Of a DNA stretch of 6,132 bases, positions 1-5,920 are shown piece after piece. The stretch's first letter is position 1; every line of letters starts with the position of its first letter. A program made the position numbers and the translations under genes. The stretch is taken from assembly GCA_900321945.1 (NCBI GenBank), contig ONXY01000182.1:1-6132 (forward strand). The letters run 5' to 3'. This stretch comes from an uncultured Eubacteriales bacterium. Its GTDB lineage: Bacteria > Bacillota_A > Clostridia > Christensenellales > Aristaeellaceae. Below the pieces are notes generated by a model. That model had not been told where the DNA came from. It searched no databases and worked only from the letters and a program-made list of their open reading frames with translations.

Positions 1-2
1 CT

Positions 3-257
3 CTGGCGGAAACGGTTATCCAGTCCGTTTTCCTTATACCCGCGGACTCCGGCCCGGACGAACTGCGGCGTTTTCTGGAAGGGGACCTGTCCGAAGCTCC
101 GGACCGGCTTCGGCAGTACCAGCGGATGGAGCAGCCGCGGATCTCCTTTGCCCTGGAACCGGTTTCGGATCCGGAAAAATATGTGGTCGCGTTTCTTTAC
201 GTAACGGAAAGCGGCCGTGTGCGCTGTCTTCCGCCGGTGCCCCTGAACAGCTTCTGA
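3..257 (+). CDS. C-terminal end of an unrecognised protein (5' end outside window)
   Basis: An open frame enters from the left edge and runs 84 codons to a TGA at 255-257; no start is visible. I do not recognise the family. The peptide has a balanced composition. An acidic, probably helical stretch (DELRRFLEGDLSEAPDRL, about residues 19-36 of the visible part) is followed by alternating hydrophobic segments (ISFALEPV, KYVVAFLYVT) that look like beta strands, and it ends in PPVPLNSF. There is no signal peptide, membrane segment or cysteine cluster in the visible part. Codon use (CTG, CGG, CCG, GAA) matches the neighbouring genes, which is why I prefer this frame to the arginine-rich antisense frame over the same bases. 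The gene converges on the GH51 gene. No clear intrinsic terminator follows it. Whether this is truly coding is fairly likely but not certain. Confidence 0.55.
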   Translation: MAETVIQSVFLIPADSGPDELRRFLEGDLSEAPDRLRQYQRMEQPRISFALEPVSDPEKYVVAFLYVTESGRVRCLPPVPLNSF

Positions 258-469
258 TCCCGCGCCGCGGGCGCCCGGCGGAATAATCGTCATCCTGTCC
301 CCCTCGTCCGGTCCGCGCGTTCCGCGCCCGCAGGTCCTTCCCTGTTCCGGATTCATGCCGCTTTCCGTAATATGACGGCAGGCGCGCGGACCGGCGGCGT
401 CTTTCTTTCTCTCTCCCGCGAGTCTCCGCGGAAAACAGGCGCAGCGCTTTTCCCGCGGAAAGCCGGCTG
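258..469. other. Non-coding spacer between convergent genes, with an imperfect inverted repeat at 426-458
   Basis: No credible gene is seen here on either strand. A pyrimidine-rich run (about 401-417) lies in the middle. At 426-458 the arms CCGCGG-AAAA and TTTT-C-CCGCGG can pair, with a small inner GCG-CAG-CGC hairpin at 439-447, giving a folded element of about 33 nt. It has no T-tract after it in either direction, so I do not call it a terminator. It may contribute to 3'-end formation of the rightward gene that ends at 257. Confidence 0.4.
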
Positions 470-503
470 AAAAAAGCTCCGCCGGGAATAAATCCCGGCG
501 GAG
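470..503 (-). terminator. Intrinsic terminator of the GH51 gene
   Basis: The arms 477-487 and 493-503 form a perfect 11-bp stem (CTCCGCCGGGA with its complement) around a 5-nt loop. Reading leftward, one base is followed by six T (470-475 read as T on the minus strand). It begins about 50 nt beyond the GH51 stop codon. There is no T-run on the rightward side, so it works for the minus strand only. Confidence 0.9.
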
Positions 504-552
504 TATCATACCGCGTATAATGCGGTTCCGGCACGCGGAAGCTGAGATCGTT

Positions 553-2052
553 TCATTCCCCCGCCGTCAGAACACAGACCGAGCAGGGCGGCAGGCTGAC
601 CCGCAGTACGCCGTCTTCCCCGCGGTTCAGCAGATCGTTCCGCGTCTCCGGCCGCACGTTTGTGATCCCGGGTTCGTTGCAGGCGTCCGGTTTCGTCCCG
701 GTCAGCACGCGCAGCTCCGCGTTCCCCCGGGCGGGAATCCCGGAGAGGAGAACGTCCGCGGCTTTTCCGGGATGTTTGTTCACCAGCGAAACCGCGAGGC
801 TCCCGTCCGTGCTGTTCCGTGTAGCGGCAAGATCCACCTGTTCCGGCGCATGTTCCCTGCCGAACCGGTCCGCGGCTCTCATGCGGGGCGTCTCCCGCGC
901 GAAACAGTCGATCACCTCATCCCCCATCAGCCGGGTATACAGCTCGAAAACATAGTATGCCGGACGCAGCACGATTCCTCTGTCGTAGGTGAAGATCAGG
1001 CCCCGGGTGTTGACGGCGGGTGCGAAGTTCGCCATGCCCACAATGTCCGCGTTTCGCAGCAGCATGTTCAGGAAGCATGCGCTGAAAACAGCGTCCGCCA
1101 TGGTATAGGTTCTGTTGTCGTCGTTCAGATCCCGGGCCGCGATGAAGTCCCTGTCTCCCAGCGGGGCGTCGTCCACACGCGGATGGTGCCATCCCCGCAG
1201 ATTCCATTCATCGTAGGCGATGCGGATCTTTTTCTCCAGCCCGTAGGCGGAAAGAAGCCCGCGGACCCGGCGCACGTCCCGGTCCAGGTCCTCCGTCCGC
1301 GCCATGCACTGTTCATATCCCGCCGGCGTGTTGTCCTGCCACAGCTCATCCCAGTATCCGTGGATGGAAATCCAGTCCATCCATCTGCCCGCGTACTTCA
1401 GCAGCTGTACGTTCCAGTCCGTGTCCGCGACCGCCGCGGCGCTGAGCTGGATGCCCGGATCCACCCGCTTCATCATCTTGGCGGCTTCCCGTACGAAGGG
1501 CCCCCACTGTTCCGCCGTCTTGGTGCCGATCTCTCCGTCCAGGTAGTTTTCGTTCCCGACGGACCAGTATTTCACGCGGTGCGGCTCCGTAAAGCCGTTT
1601 TCGATCCGGGCCCGGGCATACTGTCCTTCCCCGGGCAGGTTGCAGTATTCGACCCAGTCGCTCATCTCCTCCGGCCCGCCGCTTCCCGCGTTCGTACAGA
1701 TATACGGCTCGCACCCCAGTTTCCGGCACAGCCGGATGAACTCATCCGTGCCGAAAGCGTTGCTTTCCTCCGTGCGCCAGGCCTTGTCGTAGCTGGGAAT
1801 CCGCCGCTTTCCGACGCCGTTTTTCCAGTGATATGCGGAGACAAAGCATCCGCCGGGCCACCGGATCACGGGAACCCGGATCCGCCGCAGCGCTTCCAGC
1901 ACGTCCACCCGGAAGCCGTCCTCATCCGCCAGAGGATTCCCCGGGTCATAGATTCCCCCGTAGATCTGCCGGTGAAAATGCTCCAGAAACTGGCCGTAAA
2001 TCATCGGATTCCGGGAAAAAAGAACCCGTTCCGGGTTTATCTGAACTTTCAT
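553..2052 (-). CDS. abfA: GH51 alpha-L-arabinofuranosidase-like glycoside hydrolase, cytoplasmic
   Basis: This is a 499-residue protein, the usual length for bacterial GH51, which removes terminal alpha-L-arabinofuranosyl groups from arabinan or arabinoxylan oligosaccharides with retention. No signal peptide is present, so it should act on imported oligosaccharides. Family motifs appear in order: GQFLEH (E24), RWPGG (R64-G68), TNAGSG with EEMSDWVEYCN (120-138), GNE with the acid/base E168, IHGYW (H231, Y233), DEWN with the nucleophile E282, and a C-terminal beta-sandwich (about 395-499). Start ATG 2052 has GGAGGT (2066-2061) 8 nt upstream. Two positions that contact the sugar in the Geobacillus enzyme, as I recall it, are changed: N to C69 after RWPGG, and Q to P345 in FAPAVN. 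These look like marks of a subgroup rather than damage, but they make the exact substrate uncertain. The gene is monocistronic, with its own promoter and terminator. Confidence 0.93.
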   Translation of the reverse strand: MKVQINPERVLFSRNPMIYGQFLEHFHRQIYGGIYDPGNPLADEDGFRVDVLEALRRIRVPVIRWPGGCFVSAYHWKNGVGKRRIPSYDKAWRTEESNAFGTDEFIRLCRKLGCEPYICTNAGSGGPEEMSDWVEYCNLPGEGQYARARIENGFTEPHRVKYWSVGNENYLDGEIGTKTAEQWGPFVREAAKMMKRVDPGIQLSAAAVADTDWNVQLLKYAGRWMDWISIHGYWDELWQDNTPAGYEQCMARTEDLDRDVRRVRGLLSAYGLEKKIRIAYDEWNLRGWHHPRVDDAPLGDRDFIAARDLNDDNRTYTMADAVFSACFLNMLLRNADIVGMANFAPAVNTRGLIFTYDRGIVLRPAYYVFELYTRLMGDEVIDCFARETPRMRAADRFGREHAPEQVDLAATRNSTDGSLAVSLVNKHPGKAADVLLSGIPARGNAELRVLTGTKPDACNEPGITNVRPETRNDLLNRGEDGVLRVSLPPCSVCVLTAGE

Positions 2053-2060
2053 GCGATCAT

Positions 2061-2066
2061 ACCTCC
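2061..2066 (-). promoter_or_regulatory. Ribosome binding site of the GH51 gene
   Basis: GGAGGT on the minus strand lies 8 nt before ATG 2052, fixing that start. An overlapping ATG at 2060-2058 touches the site directly and is too close to be used. Confidence 0.85.
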
Positions 2067-2136
2067 GGTTTGTTGTCCGGGCGGAAGCGCCGCTGCCGGA
2101 AACGGCGTCCGCGGATGTGTCCGTATAAGCCCCGCT

Positions 2137-2172
2137 CCGGTTTTGCCGGTACAGATTATACAGGAAAACCGG
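2137..2172. promoter_or_regulatory. Inverted repeat over the GH51 -10 box, candidate operator
   Basis: CCGGTTTT (2137-2144) and AAAACCGG (2165-2172) are perfect inverted arms. Inside them CC (2146-2147) matches GG (2163-2164), and GTA (2149-2151) matches TAC (2159-2161), with one bulged base (2145) and one mismatch (2148/2162). The -10 box of the leftward promoter lies within the centre. Because transcription would start at about 2148, most of the element is not in the RNA, so a protein-binding site is more likely than an RNA hairpin. It does not resemble the AraR operator (ATTTGTACGTACAAAT type) that I know. The regulator is unknown. Confidence 0.5.
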
Positions 2173-2183
2173 CAGTCCGGCAA
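2155..2183 (-). promoter_or_regulatory. Sigma-A promoter for the GH51 gene
   Basis: On the minus strand TTGCCG (2183-2178, 4 of 6 matches to TTGACA) is separated by exactly 17 bp from a perfect TATAAT (2160-2155). Transcription should begin near 2148, giving a leader of about 95 nt. The -10 sits inside the inverted repeat at 2137-2172. Confidence 0.75.
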
Positions 2184-2231
2184 TCTTTCGGCTTCACCCG
2201 GAAAACCTGTCTTTTTTTCTTCCGTGAATCC

Positions 2232-2240
2232 TGTTATAAT
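2232..2240 (+). promoter_or_regulatory. Extended -10 promoter for prs
   Basis: TGT-TATAAT is a perfect extended -10 (TGn before a consensus TATAAT). Upstream lies a run of T (2212-2218) but no good -35; extended -10 promoters tolerate that. Transcription should start near 2247, leaving a leader of about 180 nt before the prs ATG. Confidence 0.75.
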
Positions 2241-2264
2241 GAAAAGAGATATGCTGAAAAGACG

Positions 2265-2391
2265 TCTGACAGAACCGCGCGGGGATCCCGGCAGACCGGA
2301 AAAGCGGCGCATGCCGGAACGGGCTGCCCGGCCCGGGATTTCGCGGTTGTCTTCAGAATACCGGGCGCGGACTGAGCATAAAAGGGCCCGG
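2265..2391 (+). promoter_or_regulatory. Structured 5' leader of prs, unknown function
   Basis: Three nested pairings are visible: TCTGA (2265-2269) with TCAGA (2353-2357), AACCGCG (2273-2279) with CGCGGTT (2342-2348), and ATCCCGG (2285-2291) with CCGGGAT (2333-2339). The top of the structure can form a small hairpin CGGG-CTG-CCCG (2320-2330). A second hairpin pairs CCGGGC (2361-2366) with GCCCGG (2386-2391) and ends 21 nt before the prs Shine-Dalgarno site. There is no T-tract, so classic transcription attenuation is not supported. I recognise no known riboswitch class. GC-rich DNA folds easily, so function is unproven. Confidence 0.4.
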
Positions 2392-2412
2392 ACAGTTGCG
2401 CGGATTTGCGGC

Positions 2413-2420
2413 GGGAGGAA
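2413..2420 (+). promoter_or_regulatory. Ribosome binding site deciding the prs start
   Basis: GGGAGGAA ends 5 nt before ATG 2426; its GGGAGG core leaves 7 nt. This selects ATG 2426 over the upstream in-frame TTG at 2396, which has no such site and would add 10 residues of no family likeness. Confidence 0.85.
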
Positions 2421-2425
2421 TCGTG

Positions 2426-3541
2426 ATGGCCGGTAAAATTGGTCTGATTGCATTGAGTTCGGCGGAGAAGATCGGCGCGCGGGTCGATCAGATCCTGTCG
2501 GAATGGCGGGACGGCGGACATTTCCTGATCCCCGCGGAATGTCCCCGCTTCAGCAGCGGAGAGGGAAAATGCGTAATAGGGGAATCCGTGCGGGACAGGG
2601 ACATCTATATCCTGCTGGACGTCTGCAATACGTCCCTGACATATAAGATGTTCGGTGAAACCAACCGCATGTCCCCGGACGATCATTATCAGGATCTGAA
2701 GCGGGTCATCGCGGCGTGCGGCGGCAAGGCGGACCGGATCACCGTGATCATGCCGTTCCTTTATGAAGGCCGCCAGCACCGGAAAACGGGCCGGGAATCC
2801 CTGGATTGCGCCGTCATGCTCCGGGAACTGGAACACATGGGCGTTCACAGCCTGATCACGTTTGACGCGCACGATCCGCGGATTCAGAACGTCGTGCCGC
2901 TGATGGGAATGGAGAACGTGTCTCCCGCTCTGCAGTTCACGCAGGCTTTCCTGACGGAATATGAAGATCTGGATCTGGACAGCGGGCATATGATGCTTAT
3001 CGCCCCGGATGAAGGCGCTACCGGCAGGGTGGTCTTCCTGGCCTCGCTCTACGGCGTGAACATCGGCATGTTCTACAAGCGCCGGGACTATACCAGGATC
3101 GTGGACGGCGCCAATCCTGTTATTGCCCATGATTTCTGCGGAACGTCCGTGGAGGGCATGGATGTGATCGTCGTCGACGACATGATCGCTTCCGGCGGAA
3201 GCATGCTGGATACGTGCAGACAGCTCAGGGAAATGGGCGCCAGGCGCGTCTTTGTTTTCTCAACCTTCGGCCTGTTCACGGGCGGTCTCGGCCGATTTGA
3301 CAGAGCCTATGCCGACGGATGGTTCGACCGGGTTTTCACCACGAACCTGATCTGGCAGAAGCCGGAGCTTCTGGAACGTGAATGGTACTTCTCCGTCAAA
3401 ATGGACCGTTATATCGCGGCGCTGATCGATACGGCAAACAGAGGGAACACGCTGCACAGCCTGCTTAAGCCGGCCGGAAAAATCCGGCAGACGCTGGAAC
3501 TCTACAGAAAAAGAGGAACTGACCTTCCGGCCGGCGTCTGA
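2426..3541 (+). CDS. prs: Ribose-phosphate pyrophosphokinase (PRPP synthase), long clostridial form
   Basis: This 371-residue cytosolic enzyme makes PRPP from ribose-5-phosphate and ATP for purine, pyrimidine, histidine, tryptophan and NAD synthesis. Visible motifs: the ATP-binding strand and loop MPFLYEGRQHRKTGRES (109-125), matching the family's ARQDRK-x-REP region; the metal and pyrophosphate segment FDAHDPR (146-152), where most enzymes have DLHA; APDEGATGR (193-201); the flexible-loop KRR (218-220); and the PRPP loop VIVVDDMIASGGS (247-259), normally DDMIDTAGT. It is about 55 residues longer than the classical form of about 315, mainly at the C-terminus. That size and the motif variants fit, as I recall, a group common in Clostridia. 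It is divergent from the GH51 gene, has its own promoter and a long folded leader, and is probably transcribed on into the SDR gene 53 bp downstream. Confidence 0.92.
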   Translation: MAGKIGLIALSSAEKIGARVDQILSEWRDGGHFLIPAECPRFSSGEGKCVIGESVRDRDIYILLDVCNTSLTYKMFGETNRMSPDDHYQDLKRVIAACGGKADRITVIMPFLYEGRQHRKTGRESLDCAVMLRELEHMGVHSLITFDAHDPRIQNVVPLMGMENVSPALQFTQAFLTEYEDLDLDSGHMMLIAPDEGATGRVVFLASLYGVNIGMFYKRRDYTRIVDGANPVIAHDFCGTSVEGMDVIVVDDMIASGGSMLDTCRQLREMGARRVFVFSTFGLFTGGLGRFDRAYADGWFDRVFTTNLIWQKPELLEREWYFSVKMDRYIAALIDTANRGNTLHSLLKPAGKIRQTLELYRKRGTDLPAGV

Positions 3542-3578
3542 AGCCGGCCCGGATCGCCGCGCCGTTTTTCGGCAGCGG
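3529..3578 (+). repeat. Two adjacent hairpins between prs and the SDR gene
   Basis: GGCCGGC (3529-3535) pairs perfectly with GCCGGCC (3543-3549), and the prs stop codon sits in the loop. Next to it, CCGC-GCCG (3557-3564) pairs with CGGC-A-GCGG (3570-3578) around a TTTTT loop, with one bulged A. The second hairpin ends 2 nt before the SDR ribosome binding site. Neither is followed by a T-run, so they are not standard terminators. They could protect the prs message from 3' decay or reduce translation of the SDR gene. Confidence 0.45.
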
Positions 3579-3594
3579 GGAAAGGAGTAGTGTC

Positions 3595-4401
3595 ATGCGG
3601 ATTCTTCTGACCGGTGCGTCCGGTTTCGTGGGCGGAGCTCTGCTCAGGGCTTATCCCGGTCTGATTCCCTCGCCCTCCCTGCGCGGTCTGTCGGAGGACG
3701 GGGTCCGTCGGATCGTTGAGGAATCCGGTGCGGACGCGGTGATCCATACCGCCGCCATTTCCGACATCTCCGTATGCGAAAAGCGCCCGGAGGATTCTTT
3801 TCAGGCCAACGTTCTCCTTCCGGAATACCTGGCCCGGGCCTGCGGCCCCCGGAAGCTGATCTGCTTCAGTTCCGATCAGGTCTACGGCGGGTCCGACGGC
3901 CCCGGTCCCTATTCCGAGGGTATGGAAAAGCCGGCAAACGTCTATGCGGTTCACAAGCTGGAAATGGAAAACCGCGTCCTGGCTCTTTCTCCGGACGCGG
4001 TTCTTCTCCGGGCGGAATGGATGTATGACTGGCCCGGAACGAGGCCGAACTACCTTCTCAATATCCTGCGGGCGGAAGGATCCGTCGCCTTCAGCAGCCG
4101 CCAGTACCGCGGGGTCACCTGGCTCCGCGAGGTTGCGGAAGTCCTCCCCGCCGTTCTGAATCTTCCCGGCGGAGTGTACAACTTCGGCTGTGAAACGGAT
4201 CTGTCCATGATGGAAATCACCCGGGAATTTGTCCGTTTTCTCGGCCGCCCGCTTATTGTTGAAGACGCGCCGTCCCGGCACAGTCTCTGGATGGACTGCT
4301 CAAAAGCCGCGGAGCGCGCTGTCCGTTTCAGCTCCGCCCTGGACGGGCTGAAGCGCTGTGCCGCGGAGAACCGGCTGATCAGCCTGCCGGAAGAGCCGTA
4401 A
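3595..4401 (+). CDS. RmlD-like extended SDR, NAD(P)-dependent sugar-nucleotide reductase or epimerase
   Basis: This 268-residue protein has a clear N-terminal Rossmann fold with TGASGFVG (6-13), the HTAA turn (51-54) that follows the third strand, the catalytic FSSDQVYGG segment (91-99; S92/S93), and the YAVHK active-site pair Y117/K121. The pattern and length resemble dTDP-4-dehydrorhamnose reductase (RmlD) and related proteins. The C-terminal substrate domain (about 140-268) is short, so a small or activated sugar substrate is likely, but I cannot name it. No rhamnose-pathway genes (rmlA, rmlB, rmlC) are in the window, so I do not call it rmlD. Start ATG 3595 has AAAGGAG (3581-3587) 7 nt upstream. 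It probably shares the prs transcript and converges on the cysteine desulfidase gene with a 20-bp gap that holds no recognisable terminator. Confidence 0.82.
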   Translation: MRILLTGASGFVGGALLRAYPGLIPSPSLRGLSEDGVRRIVEESGADAVIHTAAISDISVCEKRPEDSFQANVLLPEYLARACGPRKLICFSSDQVYGGSDGPGPYSEGMEKPANVYAVHKLEMENRVLALSPDAVLLRAEWMYDWPGTRPNYLLNILRAEGSVAFSSRQYRGVTWLREVAEVLPAVLNLPGGVYNFGCETDLSMMEITREFVRFLGRPLIVEDAPSRHSLWMDCSKAAERAVRFSSALDGLKRCAAENRLISLPEEP

Positions 4402-4421
4402 AGAGTCTCCCCGTTCCTTGG

Positions 4422-5714
4422 TCAGGGTCTGCTCCGGTTGTCCCGGGTCATGATCTCCAGGATTTTCGCGTCTGTTTCCCGCATGCCTTCCCGGCCCAGC
4501 TCACCGATATTCCGGATGGTATTTTCGATGCCCTTTGAGAGGATTCCGTCGCCGCCGTAAAACTGTGAACCGTTCTCATACATTTCCAGGCCGAAAAGGC
4601 CGCAGTCGATCGCTGTGGAAATCTTCGCGGCGCAGGAGGGCTTTGCTCCGTCGCAGACGATTCCGCTGTCGATCGCGATCGCGTTGACGATTGTATGCGC
4701 GATCGTTTCCAGATCGTGCGTTTTCAGATAAGCCACGCCGGCGGCTGCCGCCGCGCCGGCTGTGATAGCCCCGCAGTAGGCGGACAGTTTTCCGATCGCG
4801 GATTTCAGATGAACCGCGCACAGATTCGCGAGCGCAAGCGCCCGGTAAATATCCTGTTCCCCGGCCTTCAGTTCCTTTGCGTATTCCAGAACCGGAAGGG
4901 AGACCGTAAGGCCCTGATTCCCGCTTCCGGAATTGATCACCACCGGCATCTCGCACCCGCTCATCCGGGCGTCGCTTCCCGCGGCGGCCATAGCCCGCGC
5001 CCGCGTCCGGACGCCGTTTCCGCCGGTTTCCAGCAGGATCCTGCCGACCCCGGCTCCCCAGCGGCCGCCGAGCCCCTCCCGAGCGATCGCCGTATTGCAC
5101 CGGATCTGCCGGTCAAGCACGTCCTTTACGTCCCCGGTATGCAGCGAGTCCGCGTAATCAAAAATGTCCTTTATGCTGAGAAGGGACTCGTCCGTCTTCC
5201 CGCCGGATTTATCCGGTTCCGGGTTTTCAGACCAGAGCGTCTCCCCGTTTCTGGAAATCAGCGCGAGGTGCGTGTGCGTTCTGTTCAGGCGGACGTACGC
5301 TTCCTGCTCCCCGCTGAAGACGGATACCCCGATATCCAGAATATCGCACTCCTTCATCGGGGAGACGGAAACGGGCGTCGTATCCAGAAAAGCCCGGATC
5401 ATGCGCTGCTGTTCCGGAGATATATGGCTGATGACCATCAGGCCGGCCGTCTCGTCTCCGGCGACAATCCCCGCGGCCGCGGCGGCGGGAATTCCCTTCA
5501 GACCGTTCGTGTTCGGAACGACGACGCTCTTCACGTTCTTGATGATATTGCCGCTCACCTGAATATCCACCCGGTCCGGAACGGCGCCGAGCACAGCGCG
5601 GGCTTTCGCCGCGCAGAAAGCGAGGGCGATCGGCTCCGTGCACCCGGTCGCCATCTGCAGTTCATCCCTCAGAATACGGCAGTATGCCTGATAAACCGGA
5701 CTGCTGCGTTCCAT
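4422..5714 (-). CDS. cyuA: L-cysteine desulfidase family protein (CyuA/YhaM, UPF0597)
   Basis: This 430-residue cytosolic protein belongs to the family of oxygen-sensitive [4Fe-4S] enzymes that break L-cysteine into pyruvate, hydrogen sulfide and ammonia; databases often label it serine dehydratase alpha-like. Motifs: ATGCTEP with C25, the proposed active-site cysteine; SGNIIKN (54-60); GIPAAAAAG (74-82); MSGCEMPVVINSGSGNQG (251-268); LSAYCGAI (C314); and GIVCDGAKPSC (C354, C361). The spacing 314/354/361 (40 and 7 residues) equals that of the cluster cysteines in Methanocaldococcus jannaschii MJ1025 as I remember them (282/322/329). All key residues are intact. ATG 5714 is chosen because GGAGAG (5727-5722) lies 7 nt before it and the length then fits the family. 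The frame stays open to 5966, but the extra 84 residues look non-coding. It is a single gene and I found no convincing promoter for it. Confidence 0.9.
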   Translation of the reverse strand: MERSSPVYQAYCRILRDELQMATGCTEPIALAFCAAKARAVLGAVPDRVDIQVSGNIIKNVKSVVVPNTNGLKGIPAAAAAGIVAGDETAGLMVISHISPEQQRMIRAFLDTTPVSVSPMKECDILDIGVSVFSGEQEAYVRLNRTHTHLALISRNGETLWSENPEPDKSGGKTDESLLSIKDIFDYADSLHTGDVKDVLDRQIRCNTAIAREGLGGRWGAGVGRILLETGGNGVRTRARAMAAAGSDARMSGCEMPVVINSGSGNQGLTVSLPVLEYAKELKAGEQDIYRALALANLCAVHLKSAIGKLSAYCGAITAGAAAAAGVAYLKTHDLETIAHTIVNAIAIDSGIVCDGAKPSCAAKISTAIDCGLFGLEMYENGSQFYGGDGILSKGIENTIRNIGELGREGMRETDAKILEIMTRDNRSRP

Positions 5715-5721
5715 TTGCATT

Positions 5722-5727
5722 CTCTCC
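5722..5727 (-). promoter_or_regulatory. Ribosome binding site deciding the cysteine desulfidase start
   Basis: GGAGAG on the minus strand is 7 nt from ATG 5714 but only 1 nt from the in-frame ATG 5720, so 5714 is the likely start. Confidence 0.75.
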
Positions 5728-5920
5728 GTTGCGCTGTATTTCAGGCGGGTTTTTCCGCCCGGTTTTCCTTGTCTGACAGTTTTTCTATTCGCCGTCCGGA
5801 AGGATACTCCTGCTTGCATATGATCGCCTTCCGGAACTCCTCCCGCGCCGCTGTCCGGCTCTTCAGGCTGTCGGACCGGAAAACCCGGAAAAGCCGGAAG
5901 GCGCGGCGTATCCGCATTTA
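5728..5920. other. Upstream region of the cysteine desulfidase gene, no gene seen
   Basis: I see no credible coding frame here. A short hairpin GGCGG/CCGCC (about 5744-5759) lies in what would be the desulfidase leader; it has no terminator T-run in the leftward direction. Around 5876-5899 the words CCGGAAAA, CCCGGAAAA and GCCGGAA follow one another as a loose direct repeat. No minus-strand -10/-35 pair better than chance was found, so the desulfidase promoter is unassigned. Confidence 0.4.

Noticed and set aside
34..534. Leftward 166-codon open frame over the left-edge gene and spacer
   Set aside because: Its start lies next to the terminator hairpin with no ribosome binding site, the product is arginine- and proline-rich low-complexity sequence, and it is antisense to a more credible frame.
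2361..2395. Resemblance of CATAAAAGGGCCCGG to the 3' part of ykkC-type riboswitches
   Set aside because: The other conserved ykkC segments I know are missing from the leader, so a short shared AAAAG-rich word is not enough.
2396..2425. TTG at 2396 as the prs start
   Set aside because: There is no ribosome binding site before it, whereas ATG 2426 has GGGAGG at 7 nt spacing and starts the typical first beta strand.
520..2436. Rightward 638-codon open frame antisense to GH51
   Set aside because: It mirrors the GH51 gene in a GC-rich genome, has proline/arginine-rich composition without domains, and has no ribosome binding site. The GH51 frame carries a complete catalytic motif set.
2239..2436. 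Possible small basic leader peptide upstream of prs beginning at ATG 2239 or 2251
   Set aside because: ATG 2239 lies within the -10 box and so would not be transcribed. ATG 2251 has no proper ribosome binding site, and the peptide has skewed arginine-rich composition and overlaps the prs start.
3502..4281. Leftward 259-codon open frame antisense to the SDR gene
   Set aside because: It mirrors the SDR reading frame, has no recognisable domain, and crosses the prs stop and spacer.
4373..4384. Perfect palindrome GGCTGATCAGCC near the end of the SDR gene
   Set aside because: It lies inside coding sequence and is not followed by a T-run on either strand, so it is neither a terminator nor a supported regulatory site.
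5759..5768. Decamer CCGGTTTTCC also found (minus strand) in the GH51 operator-like repeat at 2163-2172
   Set aside because: A single unpaired 10-base word made of locally common CCGG and TTTT/AAAA elements is expected by chance; no inverted partner is placed around it.
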